64,000 nucleotides of DNA from Colias croceus (taxonomy: Eukaryota > Arthropoda > Insecta > Lepidoptera > Pieridae). Under the pieces are notes generated by a model. That model was not told where the DNA came from and did not search any database. It was given only the letters and a program-made list of their open reading frames with translations. This document shows, piece by piece, positions 21,408 to 31,900 of the stretch. Each line of letters opens with the position of its first letter. Positions within the stretch are counted from its first letter, which is position 1. The position numbers were made by a program, and so were the translations under genes. Location: the NCBI RefSeq assembly GCF_905220415.1, contig NC_059552.1, forward strand, positions 2,061,001-2,125,000, written 5' to 3'.

Positions 21408-23189
21408 ATGCCGCCGAAACGAGTAAAAGATGATGATGATTGTGGTGAACCATCGCCGCGTATTTCCTTCAATGACTTAGAGAAATCAATGACGCCATTT
21501 TCGGGTGATGATGCCTATGGCATCGAAACATTCGTAAAAGATTTTGAAGATATTTCCTCTTTAATGCAATGGGGCGAAATAGAAAAACTCATATTTTCGA
21601 AGCGGCTTCTCGCGGGAACCGCCAAGCTATTTTTACGTTCACTAAGTGGGACCACCACGTGGGATACACTTAAGTCTGAGCTCCGTGAGGAATTTGGTAA
21701 GAAGTTGAACAGTGCAACTGTTCACAAGAGACTTTCAACTCGCCGGATGAAGATGAATGAGACTCATCAGCAATATTTTTTACATATGAAGGAACTTGCA
21801 GTACTTGGGAATGTTGAAGATGAAGCCCTGATGGAATATGTCATCGACGGTATTAAAGACAGTGAGTCCAACAAAAATATTTTATATGGCGCTTGTAACA
21901 TTAAAGAATTCAGAAAGAAATTAGACATTTATTCAGAAATTAAGAAAAAATCATATTCACCTAATAAGATTCAAAGTAATTCAGTATCAAAGTCCATTGG
22001 CATGAAAATTCAAAAAACACTACGAGTAAAGAGATGTTTCAATTGTGGAGATTTAGATCATGAGTCGCCTAATTGTACTAAAGGCATTAAATGTTTTAAA
22101 TGCAACTTGTTTGGCCATAAATCAACTGAATGTTCTAAAAGTATAAAAAAGAGTTTGGAAATTATGTCAACTAAAAATAATATTGATGTGAGACCTTTCA
22201 AGAAGCTGAAAATAAATAATATTGATGTAGAAGCCCTGATTGATACCGGAAGCGATGCTAATTTAATAATTATGTCTTATTTTAGGAAGATTCAAGGTGA
22301 AAAATTGTTATCTTATAGTTCAGGAACAACAGAAACTTTAACTGGAATAGCTGAAAAGGAAATTTATACAAAAGGATCTTTCACAGCAAAAATTGAAATT
22401 GATGATTGTTATTTTGAAACTTTATTTTATGTTGTTGATGATGGCGCTATCCCTGTCAACATTATATTAGGAAATCCTGTACTGAAAGAAGTAGAAATCA
22501 ATTTTAAATCTGGAACTATCACTGCAACAAGAATATTACACCTTACAATGCTAGAGAATGAAAATGAAGATATCACAAATATTGAAAATAAAGAATATAA
22601 GAATAAAATACAGAATATTATAAAAGAATATAACCCCAAAAGATGTACTAAAGAATCAAATGTAAAACTTAAAATATTATTAACCGATGATGTACCAGTT
22701 TATCAGAATCCACGACGATTGTCACCTTTGGAGCTTAACATTGTTGACAAACAGATTAAAGAATGGCTTGATGAAGGAATAATAAAAACAAGTAAGTCTG
22801 ATTATGCTAGTCCAATTGTGCTTGCAAAAAAGAAGAATGGAATGTTATGGAAGATTAAGGATGGAAATAAATTAATGGTTGTACCTAAGAAAATGCAAAA
22901 TGAAATTATAAGAAAACATCATGAAAACGGACATTTTGGTTGTGTTAAGACTGAGGAATTAATAAATAGAAATTATTATATGGAGAATTTAAAAGAAAAG
23001 ATTAAAACAAACATTGATAATTGCGTGGAATGTATACTTAATTCAAATAAAAGAGGAAAGAAGGAAGGATTTCTACATGTAATAGATAAAGGTGATTTAC
23101 CATTGTCTACTTACCATATTGATCATCTACGACTGTTGACTCATCTGGGACAGATGATTCTGCAGGATGACCGTGTGGGAATAGGATAA
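21408..23189 (+). CDS. Gag-protease polyprotein with in-frame-fused Pol remnants (gypsy deletion derivative)
   Basis: An uninterrupted 593-residue frame. A retrotransposon Gag domain lies at about residues 30-170 (PFSGDDAYGIETFVKDFEDI). Two CCHC zinc knuckles follow at about 209-245 (CFNCGDLDHESPNC and CFKCNLFGHKSTEC), then an aspartic protease site at about 277-288 (ALIDTGSDANLI). The start of reverse transcriptase (VYQNPRRLSPLE ... IVLAKKKNG) runs to about residue 478. It jumps directly into the integrase HHCC zinc domain (HHENGHFGCVK ... CVECIL, about 503-545). Integrase ends right after YHIDHL, the first catalytic Asp, and is joined to a short tail that runs into the 3' LTR. Both large deletions preserve the frame. 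The product could make particles but cannot reverse-transcribe, so it would depend on an intact relative. Confidence 0.85.
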   Translation: MPPKRVKDDDDCGEPSPRISFNDLEKSMTPFSGDDAYGIETFVKDFEDISSLMQWGEIEKLIFSKRLLAGTAKLFLRSLSGTTTWDTLKSELREEFGKKLNSATVHKRLSTRRMKMNETHQQYFLHMKELAVLGNVEDEALMEYVIDGIKDSESNKNILYGACNIKEFRKKLDIYSEIKKKSYSPNKIQSNSVSKSIGMKIQKTLRVKRCFNCGDLDHESPNCTKGIKCFKCNLFGHKSTECSKSIKKSLEIMSTKNNIDVRPFKKLKINNIDVEALIDTGSDANLIIMSYFRKIQGEKLLSYSSGTTETLTGIAEKEIYTKGSFTAKIEIDDCYFETLFYVVDDGAIPVNIILGNPVLKEVEINFKSGTITATRILHLTMLENENEDITNIENKEYKNKIQNIIKEYNPKRCTKESNVKLKILLTDDVPVYQNPRRLSPLELNIVDKQIKEWLDEGIIKTSKSDYASPIVLAKKKNGMLWKIKDGNKLMVVPKKMQNEIIRKHHENGHFGCVKTEELINRNYYMENLKEKIKTNIDNCVECILNSNKRGKKEGFLHVIDKGDLPLSTYHIDHLRLLTHLGQMILQDDRVGIG

Positions 23190-23424
23190 AATATTAAGAT
23201 GTATTTCATGATTACTAGTTTTATTTTTAGTCTGTGTTTTTCTATTATTTAATCTGTGGACATGTTATCTGTAGACTGTAGATTTTTGGTTGTCTATGAC
23301 TTGACTTTGTGTTTTTTTGGTAATGGTAATGGAGGATTGTTGAAATGTATTTTTGATATGTAACCGGTGTCTGGGAAATAAATCGATTGGGCGAATTTGG
23401 CTTTTCATTTACACCATCCCCACA
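23174..23424 (+). repeat. 3' LTR of the deletion-derived gypsy element
   Basis: 251 bp, apparently identical to the 5' LTR. It is preceded by GCAGGATGACCG rather than a clear polypurine tract. Confidence 0.88.
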
Positions 23425-26400
23425 TGTATTTACAAGACATAATTGGACTGTCATTATCAGGATCAAGGGGAGCAAATAAACTGTAAAGATAAGTCTTAAT
23501 CTACAACTAAATCCTATAATCCGCATACAGATCGAGAATTCTTCACTAATCCACTGATGGTTTTAAAATTTATTCGCCCAGAGGGTGCTATTATATAGCC
23601 GTTTCAAAAATGAACAGCGGTTATCTACGAGACGTAAAAACGTGTTCGGAATAACAATTCAGTTTGCCATCAACGTTGTCCTTGTAAAAGATCGATCCGC
23701 CCTAGTTTAAAAGCTCTTTGAATTAGGTTGGGTAAAGAACACTATTCCCGCGACAATTGGCGAGCCGTAATTGTTTTACATTCTTCCAAGTTTCTTTTGA
23801 AACTAGATATCATTTTGTTGGTGGCAAGTTTTATAAGCGGTATGTAAATAATATATTTTGAAGGCCAATTAGGCTGATAGCTAAATCACTTTAAGAGCAG
23901 TAAAAGCAGTATGTCGCGGAACGATTTGCGTATTACTGTATACCTATTACCTATACGATTTAAGGAGCTTTGTTAAGATAAAAAATAATTGAAATTAAAA
24001 CTGACATGTTTTCAATAACCATAAAAATATAAATCGTAAAAAACTGGAACGAATATTTCAATCGAATCGTAAAAACTCAATCCACAAATTGTGTCAATGT
24101 TGACTTTTCAGAATTGCTTATTACGTGTTCATTTAAATCCTCATATTTTGCAAATATTCACCAATTTTTCGAAACAAAACAGTAATTAAACGATATAATT
24201 GTAGAACTGAAACATCTCTTTCAAATAAAATTTTACATTTATTCCTAAATCACGATAAGAAGCTGGCGAAGAACAAAACAAAAACGCTGTAAAGAATTCC
24301 CTTTGTATGCAGTTCCATAGCGGCTCAATAACGAGGAAGCAAACGCATTTCTTCGTACATTAAACAAAGTTAACATTCTACAATAGAGAAGAAAAATTAT
24401 TTAAGAGTTTCCTTCATGAAAGGCTATTATATCCTTTAAAACTTTGTAACAAACTGTGCCTACATGCTTTTGTCTGGTTCTGAAGGCGGGTCGCTCTTAT
24501 AATAACTTCATAAATACATAAATAACAAATTCATTCTACGTCTAATATCCTCGAGTTGTTGAAGTTTTCAATTCTCTACAAAGGACGCTATTGTTAGAGC
24601 AAGAAAAGTTTTTACAAGTTATTCTCGGCTGCTTAACCGGTCCAAGAATGATGATAGTTAAGTTCAGTTAGAAAAGTCTTCAATAAAACCTTCTATTGGC
24701 TCTCGTCAATACTTATTTTAGAATTTCATTTCTCTTTCACTGCAAAATATCCAGGTACTTCATTCAATTTTTTAGAGTCAAAACAAAAAGGACTACTGCA
24801 CAAAATTCTTTCTCATCTATGGCAATAATTTAACGTCCAATATAGTCTAAATCTTCAAGGATATTCTACCAGATTCGGAAACTAAACTTAGCACTAGCTA
24901 GACAGTTAATTCAACCATCAAGGATCGCAAAGCTGAGTAACTTGAATTTCAGTGCGTAGCATAGCTTTAGATTTTGGCCGCAGATGCAAATTTTGAGCCG
25001 ATTATACAACTTCACGCGTTTCTGAATTTAGAAACGTTAAAAGCAGTCGGCTAAGTGCAGGTCTTAGCCTATATGGAACCATTAGGAAAAGCAAGACAAT
25101 GTTTTAACACAATACTGTTTTAATAGAGTTGACTTATTTCCAACTTTTCTTTGTATTCATACAATTTCTAAGCGACTTAGGCAATAACGTAATGAAGCAA
25201 AGCAAACTTGATAATTTGTTTCCCGAAAGTGATGGAATTCAATTCACAAATAATTTTGCCATTATAAATTAAACTTTCGTTATTAAATTATATACAGTGA
25301 TTGGAGTTGTGTGGAGGCATGCGTTCATACTTCAGAAACTCGAGTGATTGTTCTACAAATTTAAGTGCTTTCTACATTGTTTTGTGTATAAAGTTGACTA
25401 ATGAATGCATTAATATCATGACCTATTTAATATTTATAAACAAGTTGCAGGATTTTAAATTTTTAACTATACCCAATTTAGAATACGATTAACAAATCAT
25501 ATTGTTATCTCTGCTCAGTTGTCATGACACAAAACTCTGCTCAGTTTTCGAAACTTTATACCATTTTGTCGTTATAGGTACTTCACAAATTTTTCAAAAC
25601 TTTAAACAACTTTAAAATCTTGAAATGAGAATGAAATTAAAGAACTAAATGTAGACTTTCCGTGTAACAGAAATTTCCTTTCACATCCCAATTACGTATA
25701 TTGCAATACGATAAACCTCCGTATTCAAGTCACAACTTGTTAAATTTTAACAAATCCTAGTATTTACTTTCATGAAGCAAATTGGAACGTAAGGAAAATC
25801 TTAAGAAACGTCTAGCTAGCATTAGAACACGTTAGGTGTCCCACAGGGCACATAACGGAATACACCTCCCGCGGGAACGGTATGGATGACCGCAATTTAA
25901 ATGTGCTGATTTCGTCTCGTTACTCCTAATGAGATTGACTAATTACATTCGCTGAGACTGCTTTGAGATTTATCAACATTTGTTCTAGGGTAGCTCTTAT
26001 AAATGCTAATTAGAACCGTCTTGTATTTGGCGTTCTGTTCTTGATGTTTGTACTACGTATATAAAGTACTTTGATGATTTTCTTATAAATTAACGAATAT
26101 AAACAAAATTAAATAACAAGATACAACATTGCGCGTTTAGTGCATCAACAAACTAGTTCGAAACTTCGCGAAACCACAAATTTGTACGAGCATCTTATTC
26201 AGTATGGCAAAGGATTAAAATTAACGTTAAAGATAGTCACGTAATAAACAAGCTTAAAACTTTTAACAACGCTATTCAAGCTTTAAACCGTGTTCGAAGT
26301 TATGTACGGCTATTTCCTAAGAAATTAAAGACGAAGTTGTCGTTTTAAAGGATCCAGTTAAAAGACTTAAAGAGTTATTTACGTTTAAACTAATTTGCAA

Positions 26401-27151
26401 GTTAAAGTAGCGCTCGAGTCTTGTAACTTTGATTAAAGTAGACAACTGCTAACTTTGCTTTGACAAAATAAAAAATAAATATTACTTCAGATTTGGAAAA
26501 TAATATATTCGTTTCGGAATCTTACTTCCATATTTACGTTCGCTTATTTTATACACAAAATTGTGGCTATTTACTTACGCAAGCAATAAGCTTCTAATGC
26601 AGAATAACTTCAAGATTGTAGTTTCGAACACGAATATAACCTAAACATAACTGTTTGTCCTATTAGCATCAAAAACTACCAACTAACAAAAAATGCAAAA
26701 ACATTTGCTATTTAGATTATCCAAGCAATCTGCGCTATAGTGGTTCAGAAGTCACATTCTGCCATTCCCAGTGATCGAACGAATAGCGCAAGTAATTTGT
26801 TAACAGTATTAATAATGTTAATGGAGTGTGCCGTGTTGGTTCTACAAATTGTTCCCATAGGGAAATTGGATTCAGCTATTTTTTCATCGATTTCGCTACA
26901 GATTCCAACTCCGAATTTAATTACGATTTTCGAATTAGAGCAAAGCGAGATTGCTGTATTGGCATGTTCGGAATGAATGGAATTCTTACCTTTGAAGTTG
27001 AAGGATCATGAGATTTTAAAGTTCCGATAACTAACATTCAAAAAGTTGATTTAACTTTTTCATTTCATTCCCAAAAACGAAGGAGGTTCTCAGTTCAACT
27101 ATATTATCTCTGGTTCTCTCGATAACTCCATAAATTTTCAACCAGTTGACG
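23425..27151. other. nAChR intron 10, no gene seen
   Basis: AT-rich DNA with no recognised exon or mobile element, apart from short open frames that look like chance. Confidence 0.45.
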
Positions 27152-27281
27152 TTATTATTTATTTATTTATTTATTATACTTTATTGCATTGAAAATACAT
27201 AAATACATATAACAAAGACAAGACTACAGAAACAGCAAAGGGCGGCCTTATCGCTAGGTAGCGATCTCTACCAGGCAACTC
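27152..27281 (-). mobile_element. 5'-truncated LINE 3' end
   Basis: On the minus strand the segment reads GTAGAGATCGCTACCTAGCG, then AAGGCCGCCCTTTG, and ends AATGCAATAAAGTATAATAA with a (AATA)n tail. I recognise this as a very common lepidopteran non-LTR retrotransposon 3' UTR; the clade is not assigned. Confidence 0.65.
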
Positions 27282-27726
27282 AACAATCAGATATTATTTT
27301 TGTATTTGATAAAAAAAATTATCATTTGGTCCCATTTTAGAATCTGAAATCGCGCACCTCCTCTCGATTATTTTTTGTTCTTTTTTTTGTAGAAAAGAAT
27401 TACGTACTTCACATACTTTTTAAACTTTAGCTTAACCTCTGTTTTAACCAAATAATCCAAGACATAATTTGCACTACCACAAATAATTACACAAATTCAA
27501 TGCGTGGGTGGGTGTTTACTCATTCATGGCACGTGTTGTGTGGGTTTGATAAAACATTCACTCGTTCATTACACTCCTCGCTCTGGGGACAATTCGTTCG
27601 TTCGCTGATTTCATACGCCCGCAAATAGTGACGCAATATTGTGGGGGTTTAAGGTTCAAGTGAGAATCAGCTATTTTTAATAAGGCTTATTTTGAGGCGT
27701 AGGATTTATGGTATTTTAGAGAGAAT
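27282..27726. other. nAChR intron 10, no gene seen
   Basis: A short spacer with no recognised feature. Confidence 0.4.
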
Positions 27727-27913
27727 CCATACTAATATTATAAATGCGAAAGTAACTCTGTCTGTCTGTCTGTCTGTTACTCAATCACGCCTAAACTACT
27801 GAACCAATTTGCATGAAATTTGGTATGGAGATATTTTGATACCCGAGAAAGGACATAGGCTACCTTTTATTGCGAAATATGTACCACGGGCGAAGCCGGG
27901 GCGGACCACTAGT
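27727..27913. mobile_element. RTE-like repeat copy, minus orientation, with a (CTGT)n run
   Basis: The copy begins ACTAATATTATAAATGCGAA, contains a CTGTCTGTCTGTCTGT run at about 27,760, and ends GGGCGAAGCCGGGGCGGACC followed by ACTAGT. It is the reverse orientation of the ACTAGC family. Confidence 0.65.
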
Positions 27914-28121
27914 GTATGATAAAATTCAGACGTACGACGAATGAATGAATCGTAATGCAATATAAGGCGGAAACGTTACAATGACAAGTCGAAATCGCGA
28001 GTCTATATCAATATTTCTTCTTTATATGATGAAAGGTTACAATAAAGTACATAATAATAATATTATAAAGAGCAAAGGTTTGTAATTATGTATGTATCTA
28101 TGTATGGTTTTCACGCATAAA

Positions 28122-28503
28122 CACTGACCTCTATAACTATACGCTGGACAGGCTAGTGCTGTCATTTTTTTGTGCCTATTTGAAAATCGCCATTTTGGCG
28201 CTGACGGCAACAGTGAGGCCAGTGAGGGGGAATGGAACTAATACTTGTGATGTAAAACAAATGGTTTATTATCGATAAAAACTTTTCTGATATCGACTAC
28301 AATGATAGAAATATTACCGACACTATTTTTGATTCAGACTCAGATTATCCAGAGGTTAAACCTGTGTAAACAAAACGAAGCGACGAAATTTGTAATCTTA
28401 TTAGTTCTCAGAACTTTCACCGGGGGCGCTTTGAATCGGCACAGCAAATAGCTGTCATTTTGTATGGGATAGCCAGTCCAGCGTATAGATAAAGAGGTCA
28501 GTG
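28122..28503. mobile_element. hAT-like MITE
   Basis: The element is 382 bp with imperfect inverted ends CACTGACCTC ... GAGGTCAGTG that extend inward (CTATACGCTGGAC on each side). A perfect 8-bp duplication, CGCATAAA, lies at 28,114-28,121 and 28,504-28,511. Eight-base duplications are the rule for hAT elements. No coding capacity was recognised. Confidence 0.82.
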
Positions 28504-28538
28504 CGCATAAACTACTGGACAGATTTCAAAAATTATTC

Positions 28539-28753
28539 TGTTGGCACCATAAATTGGATATTGATAATCTGTGGTACTCACAGCGTCATCTGGCAACACT
28601 ATATTTCGGGAAGACATCTTTGATTTTACATTGGTCATATACACGGCATTCTATACAATCCTTTTCTGTTAATTACTATTTACAATTGTTACATGAAATA
28701 AAATATACATTGAGATTAATTGCTTTCTATTATACAACCCGACATACATAACA
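28539..28753 (+). repeat. 5' LTR of the intact gypsy element
   Basis: 215 bp with TG...CA ends and an AATAAA word (GAAATAAAATATAC). One mismatch to the 3' LTR. Confidence 0.93.
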
Positions 28754-28756
28754 GAT

Positions 28757-28771
28757 TGGCGACGAGGACGG
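28757..28771 (+). promoter_or_regulatory. tRNA-Ser primer-binding site
   Basis: TGGCGACGAGGACGG starts 3 nt after the 5' LTR and complements the 3' end of a eukaryotic serine tRNA (acceptor stem GACGAGG). Confidence 0.75.
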
Positions 28772-28945
28772 AGGAAGTGGAAATTCAATACTAATAATCA
28801 AGTGAAGAACATCGTGCGTACGTCGACCCATGTGCTCCTAACACCTTTTCCTTTGTTCCAAGGGTTCCACATCCCGTGATGATAACCCGCTTCACAACCT
28901 CCTTTTTCCTTTACAATAATATACAATACATTACAAGTACGCAAA

Positions 28946-31900
28946 ATGGAACAGCAATTGGGGCAAGTATTATCTCAAATGTTAGAAACTATTCGAGGAA
29001 TTCAAGTACAACAAGCGCAATTACAACAACAATTACAAAATACGGATAAATCGGTGAGTGGAATTGCATTACAACCATACGACGAAAACAATGAAAGTTT
29101 CGCATCGTATTTACAAAGGTTAGAAAATTACATTAATTTAAAAGGAGTCACAAATGATAAAACAAAATCACAGATTTTTCTGAACTGCATTGGTCCTAAA
29201 TACTACCAAGTTTTACAAAATATTACAGCACCTGATTCTCCGAAAACTAAATCATATTATGACCTGATACAATTATTGAAAAACCATATCGCACCTGAAC
29301 CCGGTGAAGTAGCCCAACAGCACAAATTTTGTTTAAGACAACAATACGAATGTGAAAGTATTTCGAATTATGTTGCTGGTTTAAAAGAACTAGGGGGAAA
29401 ATGTAACTTTAAATGTGCGAGCTGTCAACACAGCACATTTGAAACTCATCTGCGAGTACAATTCATACGAGGTCTCCGGAGTACAGAAATAAAAGAAAGA
29501 TTACTACAAGAAAGCTCATCTACAAAGGTTGATGATTTAATTAAGATTGCAATGGCGATTGAGACATCAAAAGCTGAAACAAAAGAAATGTGTTCTGGCC
29601 AAGTAAACATTAACAAAATTTCAACAAAATCAAATCATTTCAAAATTAAAACAAACATACAGCAACCTACAAAAATAAATACATACAAAAGAAAAAATAT
29701 AAATAAATCATACAATTCATATCACAAGAAGAAGAGAGAAATAAAATGTTTTCGCTGTGGCAAAGAAAACCATACAGCAAGACAATGCCGTTTGAAAGAT
29801 AAACTATTTTGCAAGAAATGTAAGATAAAGGGACATATACAATCGGTATGTTTCAAAGATCAAAAACAACTTGACTTAGTACAGGATCAATTCAACGAGG
29901 AAGATGAAATATATGAAATACATAAGATATTTAACAATAACATACACAGTGATAAATTTAACATAACCTTATTATTAAATGGAAAAATACATACTTTGGA
30001 ACTGGATACAGGCGCTGCAGTTACTACATGCTCAACAAATTTTTATGAGAAATATTTTAGTAATCTGAAACTTAAAAATACATCAGTAAAGTTAAGAACA
30101 TACACAGGAGAAATAATACACCCATTAGGAACTTGTAATTTAAATATTCAGTATAAGAACACAGTTATTGAAGGAAGAATCTTTGTAATTGACCGCGAAG
30201 TAGACACCGTAGTTGGAAGAGAATGGCTTAGAAAATTGAACTTAAATTTTGAATTAAATACAATATACAAAGAAGAACAAGACATAACAGAGAAAGAATT
30301 CAAATATAAATTACAAACATTATTAGAAGAATATAAAGAGTTATTTACAGAAGAAATAGGTGAAATTAAAGATTATCAAGCAGCATTTAAATTGAAAGAA
30401 GGTTCAGTTCCAGTTTACTTAAAGCCACGCCCAGTACCATTTGCATTGAAAAATCAAGTTGAGGCAGAAATTGACAGATTAGAAAAAGAAGGCATATTAG
30501 AAAAGGTTACATACTCACAGTGGGGTACACCAATTGTCCCCGTGATGAAACATAATGGAAAGGTACGACTATGTGCCGACTACAGAGCTACATTAAATAA
30601 AAACCTAGAGAATGACAATTATCCAATTCCCCGAGTTGAAGAGATATTTTCAAAGCTCAGCGGTGGTAAATATTTTTGTACATTGGACATTAACCAAGCG
30701 TATTTACATATGAAGACAAGTGATGATACAGCAGAGATGCAAGCCATAAGTACATGTAAGGGCACATACAAAGTAAGAAGACTGATGTTCGGTGTGAAAA
30801 TAGCACCAAATGTTTGGCAAAGATACATGGATCAGACACTACAAGGATTAGACGGTACAGCTTGTTTTTTCGATGATATCGCTTTACAAGGACATTCATA
30901 CATACAATTACTACAAAGAATCCGAAAGGTATTTAATAAACTTAAAGAATGTGGATTACATCTAAACAGGAAGAAGTGTCAATTTTTTCAAAAATCAGTT
31001 ACATATTTGGGACATAAAATAAATGAAAAAGGATTACACCCTACAGAAGAAAAGATAAATGATATAAAGAATAGCCCACGTCCCACAGATGTTACATCTC
31101 TACGTACTTTCTTAGGAATGATAAATTATTATCAACAATTTATATCTAATTTGGCATCTAAACTAAATCCTTTATACAAGCTATTACAGAAAGATACAAA
31201 ATTTATATGGAATAAAGAATGTGAACAAGCATTTCAAGAGTTGAAAAATGAACTATGTGGAGAAAGAGTACTTATACCATTCCATGAGAACTTACCTGTC
31301 ACATTAGCTACAGACGCATCTCCTACAGGATATGGAGCTGTTTTATCACACATTATGCCGGATAAAACTGAACGACCTATAGCATTTGCATCAAGATCTT
31401 TAACTAAAGCAGAAAAAGGTTACAGTCAGTTGGATAAAGAAGCAGCAGCTCTAGTATGGGGATTAAAGAAATTTTTTCAATATTGTTACGGCAGGAAGAT
31501 ATTACTCATTGTAGATAATCAACCATTAGCTAGAATTTTACACCCAGAGAAAGTTACACCAGCTACAACAGCCATACGACTAGTACACTATGCAAACTTT
31601 TTAGCAGGATTTGACTATGAGATACGATTAAGGAAGACTACAGAACATGCGAATGCCGACTATTTTTCAAGAATACAATATACAGATACAACTGATAGGA
31701 ATGAGACAATGACAGACGATGAAGCGTTTTACCTAAATCAAATTGCAGAAATGCCAGTTTCATTAAAGGAAATAAGAGAAGCTACAGCCACTGACCCTGA
31801 GTTACAAAAATTATACATAGAGATACAGTCAGGAAGAGAAGATACAGGAAGACTATACGAATATTCGTTACAAAACAATTGCATATTTTATGGCATAAGA

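Larger units (their letters stand above)
20971..23424 (+). mobile_element. Deletion-derived, non-autonomous Ty3/gypsy LTR retrotransposon
   Basis: Two 251-bp LTRs (20,971-21,221 and 23,174-23,424) start TGTGGGAATAGG and end CATCCCCACA, and I could find no difference between them, so insertion or conversion is very recent. The primer-binding site is 18 nt complementary to tRNA-Pro. The internal region is only 1.95 kb. It keeps gag and protease but has lost nearly all of reverse transcriptase, all of RNase H and most of integrase. No target duplication is visible: left flank TTCAT, right flank TGTAT. The element lies 18 bp from the Harbinger-like MITE, inside intron 10 and opposite to the nAChR gene. 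Confidence 0.88.
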
